From positions 1 through 64,000 of the forward strand of contig JAFXCD010000033.1 in the NCBI GenBank assembly GCA_017521605.1: a stretch of 64,000 bases of DNA. The letters are read 5' to 3'. Within the stretch, counting starts at the first letter, position 1, and each line of letters begins with the position of its first letter. Of the stretch, positions 16,373 to 25,919 are shown piece after piece. The notes below the pieces were generated by a model that saw only the letters and a list, made by a program, of their open reading frames with translations, was not told the origin of the DNA and ran no database searches. The translations under genes were made by a program, and so were the position numbers. Source of the stretch: Lachnospiraceae bacterium (GTDB taxonomy: Bacteria > Bacillota > Clostridia > Lachnospirales > Lachnospiraceae).

Positions 16373-17692
16373 ATGAAAAAGAGGGGAATTGCCTCTGCTA
16401 CAGTGGAAGCAGTAACAAAAAAAGATTGGTATAAGCTGGATTTATCTGCTATTGTATATCCTACTCTGCAACGTCGGGATTTTTCTTCGGTGTATAGATT
16501 GTCCGTTTTACTGAAAGATGATATCGTTCCGGAAGTGTTACAGAGGGCAGTGGATATGACTATGCCCAGATTTCCAACCTATAAAGCAGCCATGCGTAAA
16601 GGTGTTTTTTGGCGCTATTTAGAGCCTAATCACAGGCCGGGACCTTTCGTGAAACCGGATGTGAAAAATCCCTGTCAGCCCATGCATTTTAAGGATAATA
16701 ATCGTTATTTGGTACGATTTTATTATTATTACAATCGTATATCCTTTGAGGCACATCATAGTTTGGGAGATGGTACCGGTGGCATGTGCGTGTTATTAAC
16801 AGTAACAGCAACATATCTGCGGCTTATGGGTAAGGATATTGAAAATGGTGGTATGGTTTTGGATATTAATGAACAGCCGGATCCCGGTGAGTTGGAAGAT
16901 GCATATATGAAATATGCCAATGCCAAGGTAAAGCCACCTCGTCCGGGAGAAAAGACCTATCGTGTGCGGGGAACCAAAGAACCCTTCTATACTCTGAATA
17001 TTATTGATGGTATTATGTCTACTTCGGAAGTGATGAAGGTGGCTAAAAGTTATAATGCTACCATTACGGAATACTTAAATGCTGTGTTGATATATGCATT
17101 GGTAAAGCGACAGGAGGAAGGATTTCATATGAGACTCAAACCGGTAAAAATTGCTATGCCGGTGAATCTGAGACGTTTTTTCCCGGCCAATACATTGCGT
17201 AATTTTATTACCATGATTTATCCTGGCATTGATCCCCGTCTGGGAGAATATACCTTTGAAGAAATCGTAAATCATGTACACAATTATATGCAATATTATA
17301 TTAATGAGAAGTTTTTGCGTGGAGACATTACTACAAATGCGGCTACCACCAGAAACACATTTATCCGGGTAGTCCCGTTGTTTATAAAGGATTTTGTGGT
17401 AAGGCAATTCTATACTAAGGTGCAGGATAGAAATTCTTCGGCAGGATTAACCAATATGGGCTCTTTGCCGGTACCGGAAAGTATGCGACCTTATATTGAA
17501 CGTTTTGATATTTGTATGGGGCAGCCATTTTCTACACGTACCAATTGTGCAATTATCAGTTTTGGAGATATACTAACCATTAATTTTGCCAGCAGTATAA
17601 TTGAAGCTGATGTAGAAAGACACTTTTTTCGGAAACTGGTAAAGGATGGTATTCATGTAAAGATTGAAAGTAATCGCGAAATAGAAGGTTAG
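16373..17692 (+). CDS. Condensation-domain/alcohol acetyltransferase-like protein, 439 aa
   Basis: His128-His129 to Asp133-Gly134 (HHSLGDG) is the HHxxxDG catalytic motif of the CoA-dependent acyltransferase/condensation superfamily (PapA, alcohol acetyltransferase, NRPS C domains). The rest of the fold is recognisable: an N-terminal half with NRYLVRFYYYYNRISFEA and a C-terminal half with MPVNLRRFFPANTLRNF. The protein stands alone with no carrier protein or adenylation domain, so it is not a conventional NRPS module. It begins a three-gene set with a DUF6320 membrane protein and an alpha/beta-hydrolase, spaced 12-16 bp apart. Such a set could add and remove acyl groups on a lipid or a secondary metabolite; that is inference. 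Confidence 0.8.
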   Translation: MKKRGIASATVEAVTKKDWYKLDLSAIVYPTLQRRDFSSVYRLSVLLKDDIVPEVLQRAVDMTMPRFPTYKAAMRKGVFWRYLEPNHRPGPFVKPDVKNPCQPMHFKDNNRYLVRFYYYYNRISFEAHHSLGDGTGGMCVLLTVTATYLRLMGKDIENGGMVLDINEQPDPGELEDAYMKYANAKVKPPRPGEKTYRVRGTKEPFYTLNIIDGIMSTSEVMKVAKSYNATITEYLNAVLIYALVKRQEEGFHMRLKPVKIAMPVNLRRFFPANTLRNFITMIYPGIDPRLGEYTFEEIVNHVHNYMQYYINEKFLRGDITTNAATTRNTFIRVVPLFIKDFVVRQFYTKVQDRNSSAGLTNMGSLPVPESMRPYIERFDICMGQPFSTRTNCAIISFGDILTINFASSIIEADVERHFFRKLVKDGIHVKIESNREIEG

Positions 17693-17704
17693 AAGGGAGT
17701 AGTT

Positions 17705-18409
17705 ATGTCATATTGTGTGAATTGTGGTGTAGAGTTGGATGCCACATTAAAAGATTGCCCATTATGTAATACACCGGTAATTAATCCCAAGGAATTGGTG
17801 AAAGCCCAGAAAAGAACCCCTTTTCCTATGGAAAAAGTACCGGTAGAGATGGTAAAACGTAAAGATATGGGACTTTTGGTAACTATAGTACTAGTAGCAA
17901 TCGCACTTACTTGTACAGGGTTGAACCTATGGTTTTTTAATAAAACAAATTGGTCTGTAACAGTTGTGGGAGCCTGCCTCTTATTATGGGTTGTTTTGTT
18001 ACCGGAGATTATTTATCATAAGTTGAATGTGTATCTGGCTGTTCTGTTGGATGGACTGGCGGTAATTATATATTTATACCTATTAACCTGGCTTACAGAA
18101 TCTAATGAATGGTTTTACGGTGTGGCAGTAGAAATAGTCTTTTTCATAACCATTGTACTGGAATTGTATATTTTTTGCTTAAAGGTGCTACCTAAGTCCA
18201 TTCTTACGTATGCACTATATACAGTGACAATCATTGGCGTTTTATGTGTGGGAGTGGAACTTTTGATAGATAAACTTGTACATGCAGAGATTTCTGTGGA
18301 TTGGTCAGCGATTATTGCTACGATTTGTATCGTAATCGACGTGGCACTCATATGTGTATTGTCTATGCGAAGATTGCGAAACGCTGTACGAAGAAGATTG
18401 CATTTCTAA
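17705..18409 (+). CDS. DUF6320 protein: zinc ribbon plus multiple membrane segments, 234 aa
   Basis: An N-terminal zinc ribbon (CVNCG at residues 4-8, then CPLCN at about 19-23) is followed from about residue 55 by six or so hydrophobic helices. This layout matches DUF6320. A membrane-bound helper with a cytosolic ribbon would suit a protein that tethers the flanking acyltransferase and hydrolase, but no function is known. The ATG at 17705 follows AGAAGGGAG. It is inside the three-gene operon. Confidence 0.75.
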   Translation: MSYCVNCGVELDATLKDCPLCNTPVINPKELVKAQKRTPFPMEKVPVEMVKRKDMGLLVTIVLVAIALTCTGLNLWFFNKTNWSVTVVGACLLLWVVLLPEIIYHKLNVYLAVLLDGLAVIIYLYLLTWLTESNEWFYGVAVEIVFFITIVLELYIFCLKVLPKSILTYALYTVTIIGVLCVGVELLIDKLVHAEISVDWSAIIATICIVIDVALICVLSMRRLRNAVRRRLHF

Positions 18410-18425
18410 GGAGGCTTTGAATACT

Positions 18426-19313
18426 ATGACAAAGCGAGAACAGAAATTGATTGAGTTAATTCGCAGAGTTCATGGATTGGTGGATAGTCCTGATATTGAA
18501 AAGAAAAGACAGTCACAGGAGCAATGGGGAGCTTTTTTGGGTAACAGTAAGGAGATTACCTATCAGGAATTTGATATTAAAGATATGGTGGCAGAATGGG
18601 TGGTTGTAAACAGACCCCATGTGAGAAGAAATGTAATTTTGTATTGTCATGGTGGCGGATATTCTACCGGAAGTACCAAGTACGCCCGTACCATTACCTC
18701 TAAACTGGCACTGAGTACTTCCATGGATGTGTTGGCTTTTGACTATCGTTTAGCACCGGAAAATCCTTATCCGGCTGCATTAGAGGATGCCGTGAGGGCA
18801 TGGGACTATTTGATGCTATGTGGATATGGTTCCAGGGATATAGTGATTGCCGGAGACTCAGCAGGGGGTAATATGGTTTTGGCACTGGTTCACAAATTGA
18901 AAGAAGAAAAACGCATGCTGCCTAAGGCATTAGTCCTTTTTTCTCCATGGACGGATATGACCTGTAACGGTGAGTCTTTTATGGGGCGAAGGCAGTATGA
19001 CCCTGTACTTACGCCGGAGTATCTATATCAGATTAGAGCAGATTATGTGAAAGATGAAGATTACGTAAATCCGTATGTTTCTCCTTTGTATGGAGATTTT
19101 AAGGATTTTCCGCCAACACTTATTCAGGTTGGGGAGAATGAGATTTTATATAGTGATGCCAGTCGTCTTTATGAGGAGATGACGAAACAAAGGGTGCTTG
19201 TACAATTTGAAGAATATGAAAAGATGTGGCATGTGTTTCAAATGTCTCCCATAAAAAAGGCACAGGAGGCTATTGATAAGTGTGCAGAATTTATTTGCGA
19301 AATATGTAGATAA
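18426..19313 (+). CDS. Alpha/beta-hydrolase of the hormone-sensitive lipase family, 295 aa
   Basis: HGGGYSTGS (about residues 72-80) is the HGGG oxyanion motif of the HSL/Est family. GDSAGGN supplies the nucleophilic Ser, and the late WHVFQM holds the catalytic His with Asp in the preceding acidic stretch. It is cytoplasmic and predicted to hydrolyse short-chain acyl esters. ATG 18426 was taken as start: AAGGAGG is about 11 nt upstream, whereas the in-frame TTG at 18417 is too close to that site. It is the last gene of the acyltransferase/DUF6320/hydrolase module. Confidence 0.88.
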   Translation: MTKREQKLIELIRRVHGLVDSPDIEKKRQSQEQWGAFLGNSKEITYQEFDIKDMVAEWVVVNRPHVRRNVILYCHGGGYSTGSTKYARTITSKLALSTSMDVLAFDYRLAPENPYPAALEDAVRAWDYLMLCGYGSRDIVIAGDSAGGNMVLALVHKLKEEKRMLPKALVLFSPWTDMTCNGESFMGRRQYDPVLTPEYLYQIRADYVKDEDYVNPYVSPLYGDFKDFPPTLIQVGENEILYSDASRLYEEMTKQRVLVQFEEYEKMWHVFQMSPIKKAQEAIDKCAEFICEICR

Positions 19314-19401
19314 TAAAAAGGAATTTAAAAAGTTACGCAGAATATTAGTGTTAGGGAGAATGTTGGCAGAGGCTTAGGCGTAAGCAGAAAGGCTGGTCAT
19401 A

Positions 19402-20406
19402 ATGACAATAAGAGAAACCTTGGAGCAATGGGAAATTGAGTATTTGAGTCCATATGCATCTCATAGCAAGGATTCAAAGGGCAGATTAAAGGAAGAAGAG
19501 CAATGTGATATTCGTACGGTTTTTCAAAGAGACAGAGATCGTATTATTCATTGTAAGGCTTTCCGTAGGTTAAAGGATAAAACTCAGGTGTTTTTGACAC
19601 CCGAGGGTGACCATTATCGCACCCGTCTGACTCACACTCTGGAGGTATCCCAGAATGCCAGAACTATAGCAAGAGCCCTGCGTATGAATGAAGAACTGGT
19701 GGAGGCTATTGCATTAGGACATGATTTGGGGCATACACCTTTTGGACATGCAGGCGAAAGAGCACTAAACAGAGTGTGTCCGTTAGGTTTTGAACATAAC
19801 GAGCAAAGTGTTAGAACTGTAGACCGTTTGGAAAAGAGCGGAAAAGGTTTGAATCTTACTATTGAAGTAAGGGATGGTATTTTGAATCATCAGACCATTG
19901 GTAAGCCCCATACATTAGAGGGGAAGATTGTGCAGCTTTCCGACAAGATTGCCTACATACACCATGATATGGATGATGCTATCCGGGGTGGTATATTGAA
20001 GGAAGCGGATGTGCCGAAAGAAATTGGAGATGTGATTGGTTATACCACCAATGAACGTCTGAATCACTTTATTCATGATATTGTCAGCACCAGCTTTGGT
20101 AAGAATGAAATCCGCATGTCAGAGCCGGTTGCGGAAGCTATGAAGAATTTGCGACGCTTTATGTTTGAAAGGGTTTATCAGAATCCGGAGGCTAAAAGCG
20201 AAGAAGGCAAGGCAGAAGTCTTAATGGAAACCTTGTATTTGTATTATATGAAGCATGTGGACGATTTGCCGGAGGAATTTTTGAATTTACTATCAGAGGG
20301 CGAACCTCGGGAAAAAGTAGTTTGTGATTATGTGGGAGCCATGAGTGATCGTTTTGCCATTGCAAAATATGAGGAGATTTATATTCCGAAGTCATGGCAC
20401 GTATAG
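19402..20406 (+). CDS. dgt: Deoxyguanosinetriphosphate triphosphohydrolase-like HD protein
   Basis: The N-terminal RDRDRIIHCKAFRRLKDKTQVF and the HD motif (RLTHTLEVSQNARTIARAL, then GHDLGHTPFGHAGERALN) are the Dgt signature. The metal site is H...HD...D, and YIHHDMDDAIRGG carries the later catalytic residues. The enzyme converts dGTP (or other dNTPs) to the nucleoside and triphosphate. At 334 residues it is the short type 2 or type 3 family. It heads a block with dnaG, rpoD and trmK, the usual clostridial order. The ribosome site before ATG 19402 is weak. Confidence 0.92.
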   Translation: MTIRETLEQWEIEYLSPYASHSKDSKGRLKEEEQCDIRTVFQRDRDRIIHCKAFRRLKDKTQVFLTPEGDHYRTRLTHTLEVSQNARTIARALRMNEELVEAIALGHDLGHTPFGHAGERALNRVCPLGFEHNEQSVRTVDRLEKSGKGLNLTIEVRDGILNHQTIGKPHTLEGKIVQLSDKIAYIHHDMDDAIRGGILKEADVPKEIGDVIGYTTNERLNHFIHDIVSTSFGKNEIRMSEPVAEAMKNLRRFMFERVYQNPEAKSEEGKAEVLMETLYLYYMKHVDDLPEEFLNLLSEGEPREKVVCDYVGAMSDRFAIAKYEEIYIPKSWHV

Positions 20407-20422
20407 AAAAAGGAAGGACGAA

Positions 20423-22195
20423 ATGTATTATCCGGAAGAACTGGTAGAAGAAGTCAGAACAAAAAATGATATTGTGGATGTGGTTTCCGGATATGTACGT
20501 TTGCAGAAAAAAGGAGCCAATCATTGGGGCTGTTGTCCTTTTCACAATGAGAAGACACCCTCTTTTTCGGTAAATGGAGCCAAGCAGATGTACCATTGCT
20601 TTGGGTGTGGTGCAGGTGGCAACGTGTTTACCTTTGTGATGAATTATGAGAATTATAATTTCCCGGAAGCAATAAAGCATCTGGCAGAACGAGCAGGTGT
20701 GAATTTGCCGGAACTGGAATATACAGAGGAAATGAAGGTCAGAGAGAATAAACGGTCCCGTATGCTGGAGGTAAATAAAGAAGCTGCCAAGTATTTCTAT
20801 TACCAGCTTAGAACACCTGCCGGTGAGGTGGGGTATCAGTACCTGAGGAAGAGAGAACTTAGTGAAGAAACCATTAAGAAATTTGGGCTTGGATACTCCG
20901 GAAAAAGTGGTGCCGGTTTAGTACAGTATTTAAAACAAAAAGGATTTGAGGATACTTTGATAAAAGAAGCAGGACTGGCCAATTATTCGGAACGAAGCGG
21001 TTTAGTGAGTCAATTCTGGAATCGTGTTATGTATCCCATATTTGATACGCATGGAAAAGTAATTGGTTTCGGTGGTCGTGTAATGGGAGATGGAGAACCC
21101 AAATATCTGAATTCACCGGAAACACTTGTATTTGATAAACGAAGGAATTTATATGGACTGAATTTTGCCAGAACTTCAAAGAGTGGTAATATTATATTGT
21201 GTGAGGGATACATGGATGTAATTGCCATGCATCAGGCAGGATTTAATCAGGCAGTAGCCTCTCTGGGAACAGCATTTACATCAGAGCAGGCCAATTTGCT
21301 TAGGCGATACACGGATAATGTATTGTTGGCATATGACAGTGACGGTGCAGGAACAAAGGCGGCGTTACGAGCTATCGGAATTTTGAGGGATGCGGGACTT
21401 ACCGGTAAGGTGATTAATATGTATCCCCATAAGGATCCGGATGAATTTATGAAATCAGAAGGAAAAGAGGCTTTTCAAGAAAGAATCAACCAGGCGGAAA
21501 ACAGCTTTTTCTTTGAAATAAGAGTATTGGCCAAGGAGTATGATTTAAAAGATCCGGAAGCAAAAACCAACTTCCATAGGGAAATTGCAAAGAAGCTTTG
21601 TGGTTTCTCAGAAGAATTAGAGCGGGAGAATTATCTGGAGGCTATTGCTGAAAGGTACCATATCGGATTTGATAATTTGCGGAAGCTGGTCAATACCTAT
21701 GCCCAGCAAACAGGACTGGCAAAACCTGTGGAAAGACCGAAATCCGGCGTACAGCTGAAAAATGCTCCGGAAGAGAAGGGAAAAAAAGCACAGCGACTAT
21801 TGATTACTTGGATTACGGATGAGCCACAAGTTTACACCAAAATAAAGTCTTATATTACCCAGGAAGATTTTACGGATGAATTGTATCGTAAGGTAGTGGA
21901 TAGACTGTTTGCTGATTTGGAGCAGGGAACCTACAATCCGGCAGCAATTATCAGTATGTTTACCGACGAAGAAGAACAAAGAGTAGCATCATCACTGTTC
22001 AATACAAATTTGCCTGAATTGACTACCAGGCAGGAAAAAGAAAAAGCTTTTCACGATATTGTGTATGCTGTTAAGAAAAACAGTTATGAATATTTTACTA
22101 CGCAGCTGGGTGCGGATGTAACAGCCTTGAATAAAGTGATTGCCGGTAAAAAAGCATTGGAAGAACTGGCAAAAACGCATATTTCTTTGGATTAG
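20423..22195 (+). CDS. dnaG: DNA primase
   Basis: The CHC2 zinc finger is present (CCPFHNEKTPSFSVN, MYHCFGCGAGGN, residues about 40-65). A TOPRIM domain follows (CEGYMDVIAMHQAG, LAYDSDGAG), with a helicase-binding C-terminal region after about residue 430. It makes RNA primers for replication with DnaB. At 590 residues it has the normal length. The ATG at 20423 has AAGGAAGG upstream and sits 16 bp after dgt. It is co-transcribed with rpoD in the macromolecular synthesis operon layout. Confidence 0.97.
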   Translation: MYYPEELVEEVRTKNDIVDVVSGYVRLQKKGANHWGCCPFHNEKTPSFSVNGAKQMYHCFGCGAGGNVFTFVMNYENYNFPEAIKHLAERAGVNLPELEYTEEMKVRENKRSRMLEVNKEAAKYFYYQLRTPAGEVGYQYLRKRELSEETIKKFGLGYSGKSGAGLVQYLKQKGFEDTLIKEAGLANYSERSGLVSQFWNRVMYPIFDTHGKVIGFGGRVMGDGEPKYLNSPETLVFDKRRNLYGLNFARTSKSGNIILCEGYMDVIAMHQAGFNQAVASLGTAFTSEQANLLRRYTDNVLLAYDSDGAGTKAALRAIGILRDAGLTGKVINMYPHKDPDEFMKSEGKEAFQERINQAENSFFFEIRVLAKEYDLKDPEAKTNFHREIAKKLCGFSEELERENYLEAIAERYHIGFDNLRKLVNTYAQQTGLAKPVERPKSGVQLKNAPEEKGKKAQRLLITWITDEPQVYTKIKSYITQEDFTDELYRKVVDRLFADLEQGTYNPAAIISMFTDEEEQRVASSLFNTNLPELTTRQEKEKAFHDIVYAVKKNSYEYFTTQLGADVTALNKVIAGKKALEELAKTHISLD

Positions 22196-22256
22196 AGTGA
22201 ATACTGACAAAAGAAATATACACAAGGTAATACAATAGGAAGGATGGAACCATAAA

Positions 22257-23369
22257 ATGGACGAAAACACACAGGTAAAATTTGAGGAGAAAATGAAAGA
22301 ACTCCTTAATATGGCAAAGAAGAAAAAAAATGTATTGGAGTATCAGGAGGTAACAGAATTATTTACTGATATGCCGTTGGAGGAAGAGCAGTTCGAAAGA
22401 ATTCTGGAATATTTGGAAAAGAATAATGTAGATGTACTCCGCATAACAGATTCTGATGAAATTGATGATGATAATATTATTCTTTCCGAAGAGGATGAGG
22501 TGGATATGGAAAATATCGACCTTTCCGTTCCTGATGGTATTAGTATCGAAGATCCGGTACGTATGTATTTAAAGGAAATTGGTAAGGTTCCGCTGTTAAG
22601 TGCAGAAGAGGAAATTGAGCTGGCTAAAAGAATGGAAGTTGGTGATCAGGATGCCAAGAAACGTCTGGCAGAAGCTAATTTGCGTCTGGTAGTCAGTATT
22701 GCAAAAAGATATGTGGGACGTGGTATGCTGTTTCTTGATTTGATTCAGGAAGGAAATTTGGGTTTGATTAAGGCAGTTGAGAAGTTCGACTATCGTAAGG
22801 GTTATAAGTTTTCCACCTATGCAACATGGTGGATTCGTCAGGCGATTACCAGAGCCATTGCGGACCAGGCAAGAACTATTCGTATTCCCGTGCATATGGT
22901 TGAAACAATCAATAAGTTGATTCGTGTTAGTCGTCAGCTGCTTCAGGAACTGGGAAGAGAACCGTCTCCCGAAGAAATAGCAGAGGAAATGGGGATGCCT
23001 GTAGACAGAGTACGTGAAATCCTGAAAATCAGCCAGGAGCCGGTATCACTGGAAACCCCCATTGGTGAAGAGGAAGATAGTCATTTGGGAGATTTTATTC
23101 AGGATGATAATGTGCCGGTACCCGCAGACGCTGCAGCATATACTTTGCTGAAGGAGCAGCTGGTTGAGGTACTTAGCACTCTGACTGACAGAGAGCAGAA
23201 GGTGCTTCGTTTGCGTTTCGGTCTGGATGATGGACGAGGACGTACCTTGGAGGAAGTTGGTAAAGAGTTTAATGTAACTCGTGAACGAATTCGTCAGATT
23301 GAAGCAAAGGCACTCAGAAAACTGCGTCATCCCAGCCGTAGTAAAAAATTAAAGGACTTCCTGGATTGA
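22257..23369 (+). CDS. rpoD: Primary sigma factor (sigma-70/SigA)
   Basis: Region 1.2 ([28 protein letters not shown]), region 2 ([34 protein letters not shown] and [17 protein letters not shown]), region 3 and region 4 ([35 protein letters not shown]) are intact. The N-terminal region is short, as in Firmicutes, for 370 residues. It directs RNA polymerase to the TTGACA/TATAAT promoters seen across this window. Its TGA overlaps the start of trmK by one base. Confidence 0.97.
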   Translation: MDENTQVKFEEKMKELLNMAKKKKNVLEYQEVTELFTDMPLEEEQFERILEYLEKNNVDVLRITDSDEIDDDNIILSEEDEVDMENIDLSVPDGISIEDPVRMYLKEIGKVPLLSAEEEIELAKRMEVGDQDAKKRLAEANLRLVVSIAKRYVGRGMLFLDLIQEGNLGLIKAVEKFDYRKGYKFSTYATWWIRQAITRAIADQARTIRIPVHMVETINKLIRVSRQLLQELGREPSPEEIAEEMGMPVDRVREILKISQEPVSLETPIGEEEDSHLGDFIQDDNVPVPADAAAYTLLKEQLVEVLSTLTDREQKVLRLRFGLDDGRGRTLEEVGKEFNVTRERIRQIEAKALRKLRHPSRSKKLKDFLD

Positions 23370-24082
23370 TGAAAACGATAGAATTGTCGGCGCGCATGCA
23401 GGCGCTTGTTAATATGGTATCGGAAGGCAGTGTGGTATGTGATGTGGGCTGTGATCATGGCTGGGTGTCCATCTATCTGATACAGAAAGGGATTGCCCAA
23501 AGGGTGTATGCCATGGATGTTCGTACAGGTCCTCTGGAGAGGGCCAAAGAGCATATTGCCAGGTATCAGTTGGAAGAATTCATAGAAACCAGGCTGTCGG
23601 ATGGACTTACAAACTTGCAGGCAGGAGAAGCGGACTGTATGATATGTGCAGGCATGGGCGGTCCTCTGATGATGAAGATTTTGACTGAGAGTAAAGAAAA
23701 GGCCAGAGGGATGAAGGAACTGATTCTGCAACCACAGTCCGAACTGGTACTGTTTCGCAGATTTTTGCGCAAAGAGGGTTACAAAATAGTGGCAGAGGAT
23801 ATGGTACTGGAGGATGGGAAGTTTTATCCTATGATGAAGGTAAAACCAATAGAAAGACTTGAGCGTCTGAAGGAAGATACAGATGAACAGAAGCTATGGG
23901 ATACCTATGGTGAGTATCTGTTAAAGGAAAAGCATCCTGTATTAAAGCAATATCTGTTAAAAGCCAAGGAACAGGCACAGAGCCTGTTGCAGCACCTAAA
24001 TGAAAAAGGTACTGCTTCTGAAAGAAAAGTACAGTTGCAGGAAGAATTGGAACTGCTTGAAAAAGCAATGGGGTATATGTAA
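23369..24082 (+). CDS. trmK: tRNA (adenine-22-N1)-methyltransferase
   Basis: The class I methyltransferase core is read as VVCDVGCDHGWVSIYLIQKG (SAM site), then AMDVRTGPLERAKEHI and ICAGMGGPLMMKIL, diagnostic of TrmK. The C-terminal coiled region (LKQYLLKAKEQAQSLLQHL) is also typical. It methylates A22 N1 in the D-loop of certain tRNAs. Start ATG 23369 overlaps the rpoD stop (TTGATGA), so it is translationally coupled; the TTG at 23366 is a less likely alternative. Confidence 0.92.
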   Translation: MKTIELSARMQALVNMVSEGSVVCDVGCDHGWVSIYLIQKGIAQRVYAMDVRTGPLERAKEHIARYQLEEFIETRLSDGLTNLQAGEADCMICAGMGGPLMMKILTESKEKARGMKELILQPQSELVLFRRFLRKEGYKIVAEDMVLEDGKFYPMMKVKPIERLERLKEDTDEQKLWDTYGEYLLKEKHPVLKQYLLKAKEQAQSLLQHLNEKGTASERKVQLQEELELLEKAMGYM

Positions 24083-24097
24083 GGGAGGTATATTTGT

Positions 24098-25753
24098 ATG
24101 GTTACTGTTACAATTGAGGGGAACAAAAAGCAATATCCTATGGGAACAACTTATGAAGTAATAGCAGCTGAATACCAGGATAAGTACGAAGGGCTGATTG
24201 GTCTGGTAGCTGTGGATGGTAAGATTAAGGAGTTGTTTAAGCAACTGAAAAAGGATTGTGAAATCAGCTTTTTTACTTTAAAGGATGATGTGGGACATAA
24301 AACCTATGTAAGAACTGCTACCATGCTGTTTTTAAAAGCTGTATCCGATGTATTTGGCGATAATGTAGCACAGGCTGCAAGAGTGGAATTTGCTGTAAAG
24401 AATGGTACTTACATAGCAGCAGCGAACAAATTGGTTGCTACAGAGGAAAATGCAGAAAGAATTAAGAATAGAATGAAGGAATTACAGGAAAAGGCTGTTC
24501 CTTTTATGAAGGATTCCTATAATATGGATGATGCCATGACACTATTTAAGGAAAAGGGGATGAAGGATAAAGAAAGGCTTTTTCGCTACAGGCGTAGTTC
24601 CATGGTGAATCTCTATGAGATAGATGGTTACTATGATTACTATTATGGATATATGTTGCCCAATGCCGGATATGTAAAGTGGTTTGAGGTAATTGCTTAT
24701 GATGAGGGTTTTATGCTTTTGCTGCCGGATAAGAAGGAGCCCACCGTAGTAAAAGAATTTATGGAGCAGAAGAAGCTGTTCCGAACCTTGAAGGAATCGG
24801 AAAAATGGGCTAAGGAGATTGGTCTGGAAACCGTCGGCGAGCTGAATGACAGAATTTGTAATGGTTCTTTAAGTGACCTGATTTTGGTGCAGGAAGCACA
24901 GCAGGAGCGTCGTATTGGCGAGATTGCCAAGGATATTGTAAATCGCGGTAATGTAAAGTTTGTAATGATTGCAGGTCCATCTTCTTCCGGTAAGACCAGT
25001 TTCTCTCACAGACTTTCCATCCAGCTTCGTACCATGGGAAAGATGCCGCATCCCATAGCTTTGGATGATTATTTTGTGGATCGGGAATTAACACCGCTGG
25101 ATGAGAATGGAAATTATAATTTTGAATGTCTGGGAGCTATTGATGTTGAGTTGTTTAATCGGGATATGAATAAGCTTTTGGCAGGAGAGCGTGTAGAATT
25201 ACCAACCTTTAATTTCAAGATTGGTAAGAGAGAGTACCATGGTAATTATAAACAGCTGGGACCGGATGATATTCTGGTTATTGAAGGTATCCATGGCTTA
25301 AACCAAAAGATGTCCTACAGTTTGCCGGATGAAAGTAAATATAAGATTTACATCAGTGCATTGACCAGCATGAATGTAGATGGTCATAATCGTATTCCTA
25401 CCACAGACGGACGTTTGCTTCGTCGTATGGTACGTGATGCACGTACCCGTGGTGCGGATGCCAAGAGAACTATTGGAATGTGGCCTTCTGTACGTAGAGG
25501 AGAAGAGGAGAATATTTTCCCCTTCCAGGAAGAAGCAGACGCGATGTTTAACTCAGCATTGATTTATGAATTGGCTGCATTAAAGCCTTTTGCAGAGCCA
25601 TTGCTCTTCAGTATTACCAAGGACCAGCCGGAATACTATGAGGCAAAGAGATTGCTGAAGTTCCTGGATTATTTCCTGAGTATCAGTAGTGAAAGCCTGC
25701 CGAATAACTCTATTTGTAGGGAATTTGTAGGCGGAAGTTGTTTTAAAGTATAA
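24098..25753 (+). CDS. Nucleoside (uridine-type) kinase with N-terminal TGS and ThrRS-like domain, 551 aa
   Basis: Residues 1-60 are a TGS domain (VTVTIEGNKKQYPMGTTYEVIA). The next about 200 residues resemble the editing/SAD region of threonyl-tRNA synthetase. From about residue 280 the chain is a uridine kinase-like P-loop kinase: GPSSSGKTSF at 293-302, then ALDDYFVDR and VIEGIHGLN. This architecture is conserved in clostridia, where it is usually called nucleoside kinase or uridine kinase; the role of the N-terminal part is unclear. GGGAGG precedes ATG 24098. It ends 10 bp before a large structured repeat. Confidence 0.88.
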   Translation: MVTVTIEGNKKQYPMGTTYEVIAAEYQDKYEGLIGLVAVDGKIKELFKQLKKDCEISFFTLKDDVGHKTYVRTATMLFLKAVSDVFGDNVAQAARVEFAVKNGTYIAAANKLVATEENAERIKNRMKELQEKAVPFMKDSYNMDDAMTLFKEKGMKDKERLFRYRRSSMVNLYEIDGYYDYYYGYMLPNAGYVKWFEVIAYDEGFMLLLPDKKEPTVVKEFMEQKKLFRTLKESEKWAKEIGLETVGELNDRICNGSLSDLILVQEAQQERRIGEIAKDIVNRGNVKFVMIAGPSSSGKTSFSHRLSIQLRTMGKMPHPIALDDYFVDRELTPLDENGNYNFECLGAIDVELFNRDMNKLLAGERVELPTFNFKIGKREYHGNYKQLGPDDILVIEGIHGLNQKMSYSLPDESKYKIYISALTSMNVDGHNRIPTTDGRLLRRMVRDARTRGADAKRTIGMWPSVRRGEEENIFPFQEEADAMFNSALIYELAALKPFAEPLLFSITKDQPEYYEAKRLLKFLDYFLSISSESLPNNSICREFVGGSCFKV

Positions 25754-25762
25754 TGTAAAAAT

Positions 25763-25910
25763 AAAAGGGGATGGCCCCCTTATATACCCTATTTGGACGC
25801 GCTCTCGCTTGGACTCAAACGTAGCGGTTCTAGGTTCGAAAAGACCTCACCAAGAACCGACGTTTTCCTACAGTCCTGCATTAGGGTATATAAGGGAGCC
25901 ATCCCCTTTT
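25763..25910. repeat. 148-bp structured inverted repeat between convergent genes
   Basis: The outer arms are 29 bp with one mismatch (25763-25791 and 25882-25910, beginning AAAAGGGGATGG and ending CCATCCCCTTTT). The 90-bp interior is itself ordered. GGACT (25811-25815) pairs with AGTCC (25872-25876), AAACGT (25817-25822) with ACGTTT (25860-25865), CGGTTCT (25825-25831) with AGAACCG (25853-25859), and AGGT with ACCT (25832-25835, 25844-25847). A small GCG/CGC hairpin lies on the left. The tips are flanked by A and T runs, so it can terminate transcription in both directions. It has far more structure than a terminator needs. No target duplication is obvious at its edges. Confidence 0.85.
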
Positions 25911-25919
25911 AGTTGTTAT

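Noticed and set aside
25763-25910. Considered as 6S RNA
   Set aside because: 6S RNA has a large open bubble flanked by short stems; here the outer stem is 29 bp almost perfect and no promoter-mimic bubble is evident.
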